DNA of 64,000 bases, from positions 120,035,033 through 120,099,032 of the forward strand of contig CM048845.1 in the NCBI GenBank assembly GCA_026545225.1, given 5' to 3'. Each line of letters opens with the position of its first letter. The first letter of the stretch is position 1. The position numbers were made by a program, and so were the translations under genes. This document shows positions 23,806-36,309 of this stretch, one piece after another. The stretch comes from Cornus controversa (taxonomy: Eukaryota; Streptophyta; Magnoliopsida; Cornales; Cornaceae). The notes beneath the pieces are model-generated. The model was not told the origin of the DNA. It ran no database searches and saw only the letters and a program-made list of their open reading frames with translations.

Positions 23806-26367
23806 GAAGGAGTTGAAGGTATGGTGATAGTGATCATTATGGTGATGATTTTTGTTTGTTCATTCTAATTACTTCTTTAATGTAGTCTATTTAAGCTTTG
23901 TAATTTTTTATTTCTTTTTTATTTATCATGTTTTCAGTAATGTAGTTTGGATACTCTTGATGTGTTTATGAATATATTCTTCATGCTTCTTTTGTAACAT
24001 ATAACATATATAATTATCCCATGGCAATTATTTTGTATTCTCTGATAAATATAATCTTAACCTGTGGAGTTTGATTTATGAAAAGTAGGAATTAATATTG
24101 GCTTTGTTCATGCATTATATATAATCATCAAGCCCAAATATGGTCTTACCTTCTGATTGAGTACTTCTTGGCTCTTTATGCTTTGTATCACTTGCTGTCC
24201 ACCAGCTATTTTTCATTTTTCACAACATTTGTGGTCCAGTGTATTCCATCTTTTCACCTGACACCCAAATGTGAAAGGTTGGCAGATAAAAAGTGGTCCA
24301 GTCTTGTTCCAAACTGGGTGGGGGGGTACGTATACTTCATCTTTCTTTCATTGCGCGCTTTGAAAAGCTGTGGAAATATAAAGGCATGATTTCATTTTCC
24401 CTGGATATCTTATCTTCCTTCATTTTTATTTTTTCTTTTAAAAAGGAAATCATAAAAAGTGGAATGTTTAAAAGTTGGTGCAGAGAAAGTAAATCGAAGT
24501 GTTTCCTTTTTCTTTTCTTTTTTTGAAAAATAATATTTGAATTAATAAATTAGACTTAAAATGTGATTCATCATTTAAAACATATTTAAGGGGACAAAAG
24601 TCTTCGGGGCTAGTGTTTTACGTTTAACTTATCGAATATAGTAGCATTTTTTTTTTATCCTCCTTTAAATTGGTTTTTATGATAAGAGTTGTAATATGCA
24701 TTCACAAGTTAGGGTAAAATATAGAGAAGAAAATGGAACTTCTTGTTGGGATAATGTCATGTAATGATAGCCTATGAGTCCTGCTGAATCAAATACCATC
24801 ATGATTTGGGGGACCCAAAAATGAAAAAGACAATGCCGAAAGGTAAAACAGCATAACAGCTCTCGCATTGTTGTTCAATTAAAAATAGAAAAATGGCGAG
24901 GACGTACCATACTAGACAATTGTCTCAACATGTGAGTGTTGTGTTGTGTTGTGTTGTGTTGTGCTGTGCTGTGCTGTGCTGTCACTGTCGTCGTCCCCAC
25001 ACACGTGGGCTAACGTTCGCTTCTCTTTTCCAAAGGATCTCCTGTCAATGACCTGTTCCTTCCCCTTTTAATATAAGAGTATTAATTTTGGGTTAAATTC
25101 AGTAATTATATTTCGAGAGACGATTTGACCTTCATTTTTTTTTTAGACGGGAATAAATTTTTAAGTGAAAATACAATTTTATCCTTTTATAATATCACAT
25201 TATATTTTAAATATGATCAAATACAATCAACCTTTCTTCAGATTTATCGTAATTGTCGTGAACTCATTTATGATGGTTTGAGATTATATTTTAAAATAAT
25301 TTTATCATTATATTTTCAAATAATAAAAAAGTAAAAAATTTAATTTCTAAAATGACTAACCCCTGAAGTGTTATGTTGTGCAATCAATGTATATTTGCAA
25401 TAATTTTTTAAATAATAATTATCTTGTGCATGTGAGACTGGATATTGTATGTGTCCCATGATAGGTGTTCAAAAGGTCCAACACCACTATCGACAAAAAA
25501 AAATATATAACATATTAATTATAACATATTATTCTTAAAAATTAAAATGAGATCATTTATTAGGAAAAAATATTTCATTACTTGTGCATACGAAAATACA
25601 TTTAATTTTTGCATATATATATATATATATATATCCCAGTAGAAAAAATGATAAATTTCAGAGAAGAAAAAAGATACAAGTTATTTCTATATTTTTTCGT
25701 TAAATGTGGATTTCAAAAGAATTGCGATTTTTGTTCAAAGTTGGGATTCAGTTGATATTTATTTCAACAAATATATGAGAGAAGACCGGAAATATTCAAC
25801 CATTGATTAATAAAACACAAACAATATAAAATTAGATGTTAGATGGAATTTGGTTTAAAATAAGAGCAACTGCAACACCTGGACTCAACAAAAAGCCGGA
25901 GCTCAACTTCACCGTGCAAATTGCAAAGTAAAATAACAGCAACTGCCAACTCTTGGTTGACCAAAAACAGGTTGCTCAACCGACTAAGCTGACCTCTGAC
26001 TTGGTCACCAGTCAAACTTCAGCCAACTCAGCACAATCAATGCTTTATCAATGTTCATCCAATTATTGTTGGTCTCATTTTCAAATCTTCAACGGTCAAC
26101 ATTCAAATACTACATACAACCAACGTGTAATCTTTCCAACTCCCATGATTTTGAACGTTACCTTCCAAATTCTCTTTTCCATCCTTTTGACTCAAACAAA
26201 AAACGTTACCACAAACACAAATGTATTTGCATATGTGTGTATATATATACATGCTTCAAATTCACTCCTATATACTACTCCCCATTACCAATAGACATAG
26301 AAACATTAAAGCTTTACACTTTTATATTTCTTTCTTTCTACTCAACAATCAACAATCTACAATCAAC
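23806..26367. other. Intergenic region between the kinase and U-box genes
   Basis: It contains the kinase 3' UTR at its left end and the U-box gene promoter at its right end. A pentamer repeat lies at 24936-24982 and an (AT)n tract at about 25614-25634. TATATATAC at 26239-26247 is a plausible TATA box for the U-box gene, about 120 bp before its start codon. I see no further gene. Confidence 0.5.
24936..24982. repeat. Pentamer minisatellite, GTGTT switching to GTGCT
   Basis: About five copies of GTGTT are followed by four of GTGCT, so a single T to C variant has been spread by later repeat growth. Confidence 0.9.
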
Positions 26368-27687
26368 ATGGTACTATCATTTTGGACAAGAAGAAGAGCC
26401 GGCCATCGTGCCGGTAAGAACGAGCTCTCTGGTGGCGATCTGGGCATGGAGCTAACAATTCCTACTCATTTTCGATGCCCTGTCTCTCTTGATTTGATGA
26501 AAGATCCTGTTACGTTAACCACTGGCATTACATATGATCGAGAGAGCATCGAAAAGTGGATCGAAGCCGGTAACCAGAAGTGTCCAGTCACAAATCAGGT
26601 TCTGAGAAACTTTGATCTAATACCAAACCATGCAATACGGAAGATGATTCAAGATTGGTGCGTGGAGAACCGGTCAAATGGCATTGAAAGGATACCGACG
26701 CCAAGAATTCCGGTGACCCAACACGATGTTTTGGAGATTTGTTCGAGAATTATGGTTGCAAGTCAAGCCGGGGATGGGAAAAAGTGCCAAGAACTGGTGG
26801 GAAAGATGAAGAAATGGGCGAGAGAGAGCAAGCGCAACAAGAAGTGCGTGGTGGAGAATGGAACTGGCCGTGTATTAGCGGCCTCATTCGAGTCTTTTGC
26901 TGCTATTTCAATAGAGAAACATGATGTTCTGTTAATGGAGATCTTGTCGGCATTGATGTGGATGTTCCCACTTGGAGCAGAAGGCCAATCCAAGCTAGGT
27001 TCGGCCCCGTCTTTACGTTGCATGGCATGGTTTTTGAAGGGGGAAGATCTCTCTGCAAGGCAAAATGCAGTTTTAGTCCTCAATCAGCTATTCTTTTTGG
27101 ATCAGCAACATGTTATCGCATTCGCCGAGATTGGTGGTGTTGCTGAAGCATTGGTTAGGATAATTGAGGAACCTAGTTTCCCTACAGCCACCAAAGCTTC
27201 CCTAATGGCTATATACCACATGATTTCCCCATCTGCAGTAAGTGAGAAAATGGCAAGAAGGTTTGTAGAAATGGGTTTGATTTCCTTGATTTTGGAAATT
27301 CTTGTTGATGCTGAAAGAGGCATAAGTGAGAAGGCTCTAGGTGTTTTAGAGGGCTTATGCGGTTGTGATGAAGGGAGAGAGAAGGCTCTAAATCACGGGC
27401 TGACTGTGCCGGTGTTGGTTAAGAAGATTTTGCGAGTCTCTGATATGGCGACAGAGTTTTCGGTCTCTGCTCTATGGAAGCTCTGCAAGGCTGAAGATGG
27501 AGGTGTTATGGTTGAGGCACTTCAAGTGGGTGGTTTTCAGAAGCTGTTGCTTGTGTTACAGGTGGGTTGTGGTGAGAAAACAAAGGAAAAGGCTACTGAG
27601 TTGTTGAAATTGTTGAATCATTACAGAGATAGGTTGCCATGTTTTGATTCATCAATGGATTTCAAGTATCTCAAAAGGCCATATTAA
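26368..27687 (+). CDS. PUB21: U-box E3 ubiquitin ligase with ARM-type repeats (PUB20/21-like)
   Basis: An intronless gene of 439 residues. The start at 26368 is chosen over an in-frame ATG at 26221, because the protein from 26368 begins with a basic MVLSFWTRRRAG segment typical of this subfamily and the 49 extra upstream residues look like non-coding sequence. The U-box covers about residues 30-105, with THFRCPVSLDLMKDPV, TYDRESIEKWI and CPVTNQ. It lacks metal-binding Cys/His, as in all U-boxes, and recruits the E2 enzyme. The rest (about 180-430) is Leu/Ala-rich helical sequence fitting ARM repeats for target binding. Intronless U-box/ARM proteins of the PUB20-24 group are stress- and immunity-linked E3 ligases (family knowledge). 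The assignment to PUB20/21 rather than PUB22-24 is by overall resemblance only. Its 3' end faces that of the MMD1-type gene. Confidence 0.93.
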   Translation: MVLSFWTRRRAGHRAGKNELSGGDLGMELTIPTHFRCPVSLDLMKDPVTLTTGITYDRESIEKWIEAGNQKCPVTNQVLRNFDLIPNHAIRKMIQDWCVENRSNGIERIPTPRIPVTQHDVLEICSRIMVASQAGDGKKCQELVGKMKKWARESKRNKKCVVENGTGRVLAASFESFAAISIEKHDVLLMEILSALMWMFPLGAEGQSKLGSAPSLRCMAWFLKGEDLSARQNAVLVLNQLFFLDQQHVIAFAEIGGVAEALVRIIEEPSFPTATKASLMAIYHMISPSAVSEKMARRFVEMGLISLILEILVDAERGISEKALGVLEGLCGCDEGREKALNHGLTVPVLVKKILRVSDMATEFSVSALWKLCKAEDGGVMVEALQVGGFQKLLLVLQVGCGEKTKEKATELLKLLNHYRDRLPCFDSSMDFKYLKRPY

Positions 27688-28640
27688 TATGTAACATAGT
27701 TATACCATTTCTTTGTTAGGTCAGAAGAGATGTACAAAGACACAAAATATTATGGAATTACACAATTGTAAACAATAATTCAATTTTTGGACAACCTTCA
27801 ATGATTTCTGTTTTAGGTTTTTCATAATTCATCTCTATGCAGACTATGCTAAATGTTTGTGCCCCATCTTTGTTATACCTTAATTCCATATCAAGGAGTG
27901 ATTTATGAATAAGCACTTTCAATGGAATAGTTTCAATGAAAGCACTTGAACCTTAATTGTAATATCTTCTATCAAAACTAGGAAGAAGTTGGGTTTCTGC
28001 TGGCTTTATAATGAATGAAATGATATAAAGATGGAGATAATACTCTGATACCTTAATTTTACTAATTCATTTCTCTTCAACATAACCCAATCAAGTGTCC
28101 ACTATAACTTTTTCTGATTTTCCAATTCAACAAAATCTGAAATAAGATAAACCATACAATTTATATGTTCTGATGCACCAGATTGGTGCATCTTGCTCGT
28201 GTTCAGCTACAATTTACTAAGTACATTTCATACCATAGTAGGAGAAAAGTCCAATTTTCTGGTTTCTATTCTGTTCCTTGATCTATTTAAAAAAAAATTT
28301 TGACTTGTTACTAACCAAAAATAAGGATGACTAATTATTATCCAAATGCTTTAGTTTTTTAAAGAATGAATGTTTCCCATGTGATTCAACAATCCATAAT
28401 CATTTGGAACTGCTTATATTGCATGAATAAGAAGAATTCTTTATCCAAGTGTAATTCAGGTGTGAAAGAATGAACATGTTTCTTACATTTGCCTATCACT
28501 AGTAATCAATTACAACAATTGTAAAACAAAAATGAGCTGTAGAAATGGATAATCAGCACGCGGTCATCCACATTCACAGCACGTGTTAGCCGACAAATTG
28601 CTTACTGAATCTCACTGCTAATAGCTGCCAGAAACCATTC
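27688..28640. other. Convergent intergenic spacer
   Basis: Holds the 3' UTRs of the U-box gene (plus) and the PHD gene (minus). No other gene or repeat is evident. Confidence 0.6.
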
Positions 28641-30927
28641 TCACTGCAGGATCTCCATCCCAAGCTCCGCCATTGAAGGATACATTGAAGCCTCCAAATA
28701 GTCCAACTCAAAGCAAGGGTCGACTCTTGAGGGCACAAGTGAAGCACAGCATCCATTACATACAAACAGTGGCGGCACAGCTTCAGCGTCCTCAATGCCA
28801 CTGCAGAGAGTGTGTTGCCATGTCTCACACATGTCACATGCCACCATCCTCTCCCCGTCATCGTCCTCTGCCCCACACTTGCACCTGACTTTCCAGCTGT
28901 CTGCCCCGCCTTCATACTTCAGCTCGGTGCCCAAATCCATCCCATACCCTCTCAGCCTAAGCTCTGTAACTGGCTCAACCCATCTAAAGAGCACTTCATC
29001 ATCCTCCATTCCCTCTATTTCTTCAATATCCGTCACTACAAAACGTTCCATAACACAGTAAGTGTCCCTCGTTGCATTCTGCACCGCTGCCTTCAGCTCA
29101 CCAATTGTAGCCTGCAGTGGAACCGAAACATACTCTTTGGGCAGGAATCCTCTTGTCAAATCAGTTTCTAAATCACTCAAACTTGGCATTATCTGGTAGA
29201 TGAATCTCAGTAATTCACCCTGTTGATCCTTAAATGGCCACTCCTTCACAAAAAGCTTGCTGTTCAGAATTGTTTGAACCGCCAATTTAACCACCGACTC
29301 TGGGTAACCCAATAGTACATTTGTATACAAGTAAGACAGATCACTGTAAATATCAATCCCTGGTACAATAGCTGACCTTGGAATTGGCTCAGGAACTATT
29401 TCAGGTTTGGGCTCCTTATCGACCTGGACACCATTCCCAATCTCCTGAATTGAAAATTCTAAAAGCCGAGTTGATGGGTTCACAGCCCGGACGACAATGC
29501 AACCTCCAACAGCCACATTGTTCATTGACTTCAGCACATAATCTATCAAACCCGTGTCGCCAATGAACAGGCGAGCTGCATCTCGTGCTTCCTGCCTGGT
29601 CATCCCACCATCACCGAACTTGTTTGTTGCTTTCTTTTCTTTTAATGCATTGACAATCACATTCGCTGTGTCTTCCATTCTTCTTACAGACCATCGACTA
29701 TCCCATTTAGCAGCTATAGTTGCAAATTTTTTGTACTTCACAGATGTTTCCTTCACCACAGGATTGTTTTGCAGGGCTGTTCTCTTCAAAAGCTTTGGAG
29801 AAGATGAAGATACAGTAGCAACATTGGTTGACCTTATTAGTTGTGGAGCTCGAGACTTGAGAGTAAGCATGAATTTGAGGATATCTCTGATTGTAATCAA
29901 CTGGGTTTCACTCAAATCTCTGTAACAAAGAATGATCTTCCTGACATCTCTGTATGGCTTTGTATGAGCGAAATCTTGTATGACTTTATCAAGTTCCGTT
30001 GAGCTGAGAATATCGATGGCTCTTTCATAACTGTGCTCAGTCACTCCAAAGCTTCCACGGCAGAATCTGTACCCCCATTGACCGAACCAGGAGCATTCAT
30101 AAGCGACTCCATGGAGCAGCCGAAGATCCATCAACCGCTTATTAGACACATCCTCAACTGAAATTTTCCTGTAAATGAACAAAAACATAAGAAATTCAAA
30201 CCATCAATATTTCATAAATCTAATACAAATGGATTAATACAGTGCTATTTTGTTACCTCACATGAAGACTTGAGCAGATTCGATCCCAGAGATCCATGAT
30301 TTCTCTACCACAGAGATACTTAGACCCGCTTTCAAGTCCATTGATACAGAGCAAATGGCCAAACCCATTGCAGTGAATCAACCCATGCAAGAGATGGGTT
30401 TGCTGATCAAACGCACCATCTTTCAGAGGCTTATACCATTCGTCATCCACTGGGATTATCATATGATACTTTCGTTTTGACACAAGATGATGACTCCAAC
30501 CTGCAACAAAATTTCATACCAAAAAAACCCTAAATTCACAAATTAAATCCAAAATTGAAAACCCAGAATCAAAATTCTGAAAACCCGAATTGAGATATCA
30601 AAAGAAATAATCAATTTGAATTTGGGTTTCACCTATGCATCGGCAGTGATCGCAAAAGGGTCGGAGAGAGTGCTTGACATTCTCTTCAATGGTGTACAGA
30701 GGAACAACAAAACCTCTGTTCTCATGCACAAGCATTGTGCACCAAATGGGCATGCCTTCAACATTGTAGTCTTCGAGCTCACCACATTCTTGAAGAAACA
30801 CTCGAACGTTGTCGCGAAATGGACCTGAGGGTGCGATTGGGCAATTCAGGTCGGCAAAACTGTGGAGTCCATAGAGCTTCGACATTCTCTTCCTCTTCTT
30901 GCAAGCATCAAATATTGGGATCGACAT
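28641..30927 (-). CDS. MMD1: PHD-finger protein of the MALE MEIOCYTE DEATH 1 (DUET) type
   Basis: Three exons, 30927-30633, 30500-30257 and 30168-28641, encode 688 residues (Arabidopsis MMD1 is about 700). The N-terminus (MSIPIFDACKKRKR) and the block FCDHCRCIGWSHHLVSKRKY, which crosses the first splice junction, are characteristic of the family. The single C4HC3 PHD finger is near the C-terminus (about 606-654): CKCG, CDMC, WQH and CNGC are all present. In Arabidopsis MMD1 is a nuclear protein of male meiocytes that reads methylated H3K4 and controls meiotic genes and chromosome condensation; loss causes male sterility (family knowledge). The best alternative is another member of the small MS1/MMD1-related PHD family, but the N-terminus favours MMD1. 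No broken residue is seen. Confidence 0.9.
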
Positions 30928-31742
30928 GGTTGAAGCCTGTATTTCTGGGTCTCCAAGACTTCACTTTATGGGAATGTCTCATACAAAGAGAGCTAGAGAT
31001 AGAAAAGGGTATAGAGTAAGCTAGAGAGATTAAAGGGTTTTCTCACCCTATTAGGGTTTTAACAAAGTGGAGGATCCAAATTTGTTGCAGAGTTCAAATG
31101 TTTGTTATTACACTTCCCCGCTCGATTTTAAACATTATACTGTCATTTTACGAAACTACCACTAGTGAGCAATACTTTTACGTTTTTACTTTTTACCTTA
31201 GAGTCTAGGACTTCTTTAGCATCTGCTATTTGGATTTTAGGTATCAAGGTCATTTGACAAGTTACATACTTTCTCGTTAGAGTTCAGCCTCTTGGAGATA
31301 TTACTGTTGATGCGGTACACCTATGTAGATACGTTAATAAATCCCAACCGTTCAGTTTTTTTGACAGTGATGGTAATTTGTGAGGAGGCCAACGACTTAT
31401 GATCTATTTGGATATCCTTGACTCTGTTAAGTGTTGACATTTTATAAATGGGTTAAAATCATACAAATCTCAGTCAAAAATTCTCATAAAACTTTTCTAT
31501 ACTAAAAATAACAACCAAATTGTCTCCCCTCTCTTGCTAGTGTTCGGTTGAATTAAATGAAAAAAATGTATCTGCATCTCACATGAATTGTTAAGTGATA
31601 AATAAATGACTAAATTACCATTGATGAATATATTAAAATTTAAATAAACAAAATACCCTAATAGTAAGAGATTTTATAAGAATTTTTTATAGTAGACGGA
31701 GGTTTTATGATTTTAACCATGTATACATACTTGCTACTATTC

Positions 31743-31783
<41 letters not shown>

Positions 31784-31938
31784 CGATATATATTCTTGAT
31801 GCATATGTATATGTTTATAAATAGATAATATGGTTGAAATGTATATATATAGGTCACATATTATATTGGGTTACTGTATAAATTGATAATGTTTAAAACT
31901 AAATAAAAAAACATATAATGTTTGTATGGGGTGTGTGC

Positions 31939-31941
<3 letters not shown>

Positions 31942-31977
<36 letters not shown>
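31942..31977. repeat. (AT)n microsatellite
   Basis: A 36-bp pure AT run. A similar run lies about 170 bp upstream at 31745-31776. Confidence 0.9.
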
Positions 31978-31979
<2 letters not shown>

Positions 31980-32949
31980 AGAACCCTAACTAAGAATAAA
32001 AATATTTCTTAAACGGTGAATAATTGAATAAATATTGAATATTAGGATTCAAAATTTAACCTTAAATTTAATTTGAGTTTTGTGACTTTATATAGGTTCA
32101 ATTTGGAGAGAGAAAGCTTCGAGAATGTAAAATAGTGAAATTTAAAATTTACAGTAGTATGATGTGAGTTGAAGGAAAAGACGACCCACTTTGGGCAAAA
32201 TCAAGAAACTCTCTCTACTTTCAAATTTTCTCAAATTGTCCCTTCACCCATGTAAATGGTACATCCGTCATTTACAAATAGATTTTTATGTATTTATTTT
32301 ATAAAATAAAAGTACATTTTGATACTTTTAGATTCAAACTGAGAGGGTCATTTAAATTTATCTTCTATGAGAGAAATTGATAGGAAATGAGGTTTTTGGA
32401 AATTTAGAGAGGTATTTGAAATTTTTTGATAGTAAAGAGAGATTTTCCTTTATAAATTAGAAATAATACAGTCATTTTTGTTTCTTTGAAATGACAAATT
32501 GAATTATTAATTTTCATTCATTTAGTATGTCGATTGTATCATACAATTGCCAATAGTCGTTAGATTCGTATAAAAAAAATGGCCACAAAATGGCATATTT
32601 TGTTGAATTTATACTAAAATAAGTTGAAAATCTCAAAAGATAAATGGCTGTTAATTTTTTCTTTTTTATTAATTTGACCTAATATTAAGACAGATTATTT
32701 GTGTACTCGATTAGTCTTTGGTGAAATTTACATGTCCAAACGAGTGGATGAGGTTACCCCACCCATCACTTGGGTGGACTTGGTACATAATATATAATAA
32801 GCAGTGAAACATTGATTTTTTAAGACCCTTAATTTTTAAGACGTCTTGAAAGTTAGATAACTAAAAATCAATCCACCCTGTTTTTTCATTAATAATTTGG
32901 TCCTAACTAGGATAACCATCAATCCAATTAGATCAGCTTTGGCATAAAT

Positions 32950-33725
32950 CTAATTTAGTTTGTAGTCTACAAATTTGTGAAATCTTAATTCGATCTGATT
33001 CGTAAGAGTCACAGATTGGATCGAATCAAATCCCTAATATAGTGGATTGGATCGGATCGAATTAAACGAATTGGACTTGTACTAAACAGTTCAAATTTTC
33101 TTTTATTTCTTAACCATGATCAGTGACTCAACATCAAATTTAGAATGACTAATAGTAGCAAATTTCAAATTATGGTATTGATGGGAGTGATATGATGCAA
33201 GCATAAATGAACATTATGGTATTTCTCAATCTCTACAATGAACATAGTTAACTAGTTGTCAAATTAAAGCCAACAATTTTCGAGTAACACCAACACTAAT
33301 TATCTAATAATAACACCAACATTATGGTATTTCTAATAACACCAAAATAGTAAATTTTGAACTAGACTACTTGATAACTTGCACAACATAAATTTATAAT
33401 ACTAATTAAACTACACAAAACACTAATCATTAAGATGGAACACTCTAGTTTACAAGTTTTGATGTTTAATTAACAACATAAATTTAGAATACTAATTAAA
33501 GTAAATGAGTGTTTTTAGGTTTAGATTATAAAAGTTAATATATATAATAATTTAAATATAAAATATGTCTAACGGATTGGATTGAATTTTTGACCTTTCA
33601 ATTCGTGATCCATTCTGTTCCTAACGGATTCTTATTTTTCAATCCACCGTTGATCCATTAGTTATTGGATTAGATCAAATTCATACAGATCTGATTAAAT
33701 TTACGAATTTTTTGTTCACCCCTGG
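32950..33725. mobile_element. Possible decayed hAT-like element
   Basis: The right side reads towards TTGTTCACCCCTGG. Its reverse complement shares ACAAA.TTCGTAAA..TTAAT-like sequence with the left side near 32965. Both ends are rich in GGATTGGAT/GATCCA-type subterminal motifs. The similarity is low and no TSD was found, so the boundaries are guesses. Confidence 0.3.
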
Positions 33726-34754
33726 TCATAAGTTTGTAACTTTGTATGAACATAATATGTACAAGTGCTATGAAATTAAATGTATGACCTCCACTCATTC
33801 ATCTTAAAATTCTCATTTTCGCTATATGAACTCATTGTTGTTGTTCCTTTTTTAGGACTCAAAACTCCGCCTCATACAATATAGTTGGTCTAATAACAGT
33901 TTTATAATTTTTTTTCTAAAATCCTTTTAACTTGCCTGCATTTTGTTCAACCCACGCCTATTCTACTAATATGTTGCTATCTATCTCTCTATTATTTTGT
34001 ATTATCGATCCTAAATATCGAAATGGATTGTTTTGAGAAGCTTTTTGGTTTTGAAATTCTACCATTATACTATAAATTATAACTTATATAAGATATAGTT
34101 TTTATGCTAATATGTAATTTTTTTGATATAAAAATGAAAAGAAAAAAAAAAAAACCGCAGTCTGACAAGCCCGTTCATCACGATAGTCCTGTCAAGCCGG
34201 GCTTGGGCCTAAATATTACCGGGCCGAATGGTGACACTAGAAGAAAATGAAGACGCGCACACGGCACAAGGTCATGGGACTCATGTTTAGTGTCAACATC
34301 TCCACCGACTCTCTCTTTCTTATCTCTAAAAAAAAAAATGGGGACAAGAAAAAGAAAGCATCCTGCATCCTGCATCCTCCTTTCCTTGGGTGAATCAATA
34401 CCCATTTCCACAAAACGAGTGATGAGAGGTTTTCGCCTTGACATACAAGGAAAATTCCTATCATTTCTTATTTTCTTGTTCATTTTTTGATTGGGTGTCA
34501 ATTTAGGTAGGCTTGACATTTTACACATTGAATCAACCTTGACTTAGTAACCACGCAATGAAACAACTATATATATATATATATATATATATCTGAACTA
34601 ATATATATTATATAACATTAAGGTCACAGACTCTATCACAGTAGTACTACATTACAAGTCCAGCCTGTTGCTATATATATGATCATCTAATTAATCTCCA
34701 CTGATTATATATTGTCATCGATCTTTAGTCAACAAATTTGAGCAGCTTTAAGCA

Positions 34755-34976
34755 ATGAATCTACAACTAGCAGCAGCTATTTTTTCCTCTTTTCCCCTTT
34801 TTGACTGTGTTTTGGGTACTCTAGCTTCTCTTCTTCACTCCTCTCATCATCATCATCATGAGGAGGTGTCCGGTGCAATCACCGATCATGACAAGACCAT
34901 GTCCAAAGAAGAGGTAAACGACGTCGCAGCAGCTCAAAACCATTTCCGCCAACTTCAACACATACGAGGAGCTTAA
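34755..34976 (+). CDS. Unassigned small protein with HFRQLQHIRGA tail, copy 1
   Basis: A 73-residue frame that I cannot assign to a named family. Its reality is supported by the related gene at 36310-36522: start codon context (GCAGCTTTAAGCA before ATG), the segment SSFPLFDCVLG, and the last 15 residues are shared, while the middle differs. Residues about 5-27 are hydrophobic and could be a signal peptide or membrane anchor. A His run (about residues 32-36) comes from a CAT repeat. The tail AAAQNHFRQLQHIRGA is basic and ends at the stop codon, like a processed peptide hormone, but that is inference. A TATA-like GATTATATATTG lies about 50 bp before the ATG. It could encode a secreted signalling peptide or a small membrane protein. 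Confidence 0.7.
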   Translation: MNLQLAAAIFSSFPLFDCVLGTLASLLHSSHHHHHEEVSGAITDHDKTMSKEEVNDVAAAQNHFRQLQHIRGA

Positions 34977-36309
34977 TTAATTGAACTTAATTGTTCATGA
35001 TAAGTTCATTCTGTTACTTTGTTAAATATGCCCCTTTAGCTTTGTTTCTAATTATGAAATTAAAATAGTTTTTTTTTTTTTCTCTTTTTCCTTGGAATTT
35101 TTTTCTTGTTTTCATTTTCTGTGTGATGGCTATCAAAAGCTGAAGTGTAGCTGAATATATATTATGTTTCTCTTAGTATTTCAATGTGTGCCTTTCTTTT
35201 CTTTTTTTTTTCTTCTCCCCAAGTCCACTCCAATCTCACAACAGCAGTACCACTTTTTCATCATAATTTTTTGCATTTTCACTTTCAATCCTAAGAAAAC
35301 TAAGGATTAATCCTTCTCATAGGAAGTGACCGAATTTTTTAGAGGAGTATTTTGATATTTTCACACTTGTTATGTAATCCTAGAAGGTGTCTATATATAT
35401 ACAGTCTAAACTATCTGTAATTATATTCTGTTTTTCTCATCATAGTGAAAATCTGCAACACTAATGACGTATCCTTAAATTTTAGGTGAACTTTGTAAAT
35501 TTGTGTGTTTGATTTTTTTTTTTGTTAATTTTCAAGACACCTTCTAGTGAATTCAGGTTAAAGTGTTCGTATAAAGATACATAAATATCATTACTGATCT
35601 TATTTAGAGTCTTTCTAATAGATCTGTCAGTAAGAATGTGTTTAACAAGTCTATAAAACTAATGGGAGTGTCATCTACAATGTAAGAGACTTCTTTTCTC
35701 TCAAAATTGTATCCATCAACTGTAGAGTCATGCTCAAATTAATAGAGCTTTTTTAGTTGGCTCAGCTAGAACTTTAGTTAATAATACTGTCAAAGCAGTA
35801 CTGCAAGTAATATTGCCATCAGAATGTACAAACACATGGAAATCAAGAGCAGTCTTTCACTCAACAAAATTTAATGGTCTTCTCTTTAGCAATGACCCAG
35901 AAATTATTAGTAGTCATCTCGGCCAATCTTCGACTCGATACGTATGCATTTGTGTCGGTCTTGTGTATGCTTTTTTAGATCAAATGCATACGTGTCAGAG
36001 CAGTGATTGGTCTGGACTATCTAATAATTTCTCATCAATTATCACACCAATCTAATCACTGCTACTAAAGTTAATCCCTCATTCTGAAATCATTAATCAA
36101 GAAAGAAAGAGGTAATTGGGTACAAAGAAACAAAGTAGTGTAGTTGGTAAAAAAAACAAAAGACAAAATTAAGGTAATGGATGCCACACAAGAAAACCAT
36201 TATAACCTTAAAGTCCCACTACAACTACTTCAGCCTCCTATATAGTCACCTCATCTCCACATATTTTTTTCATCTCTAATTAATCACAAAATTTCAGCAG
36301 CTGTAAGCT
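34977..36309. other. Spacer between the two small-protein genes; right arm of duplication copy 1
   Basis: From 34977 to about 35840 the sequence is the downstream part of duplication copy 1 and matches 36523-37095 in several blocks (for example around 35125, 35230 and 35740-35830). From about 35850 to 36230 I see no match and no gene. Confidence 0.6.

Larger units (their letters stand above)
30928..34690. other. Large AT-rich intergenic region
   Basis: No gene is supported. The part near 30928-31080 is the MMD1-type gene's leader and promoter. (AT)n tracts lie at 31745-31776, 31942-31977 and about 34568-34592. A decayed, possibly hAT-like repeat is at about 32950-33725 and is listed separately. 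At 34160-34520 there is a less AT-rich block with short frames that I cannot identify. Confidence 0.5.

Noticed and set aside
26221-26367. Longer U-box protein from an upstream in-frame ATG
   Set aside because: The extra 49 residues look like translated AT-rich leader, and the usual basic start of this subfamily begins at 26368.
28673-29925. Several plus-strand open frames opposite the PHD-finger gene
   Set aside because: They lie antisense to a well-supported exon and show no domains. They are shadows of its codon composition.
1-30927. Functional cluster of reproductive genes (GEX1 and MMD1)
   Set aside because: They are separated by almost 27 kb, a receptor kinase, a U-box gene and many transposons. 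Nothing in the sequence links them.
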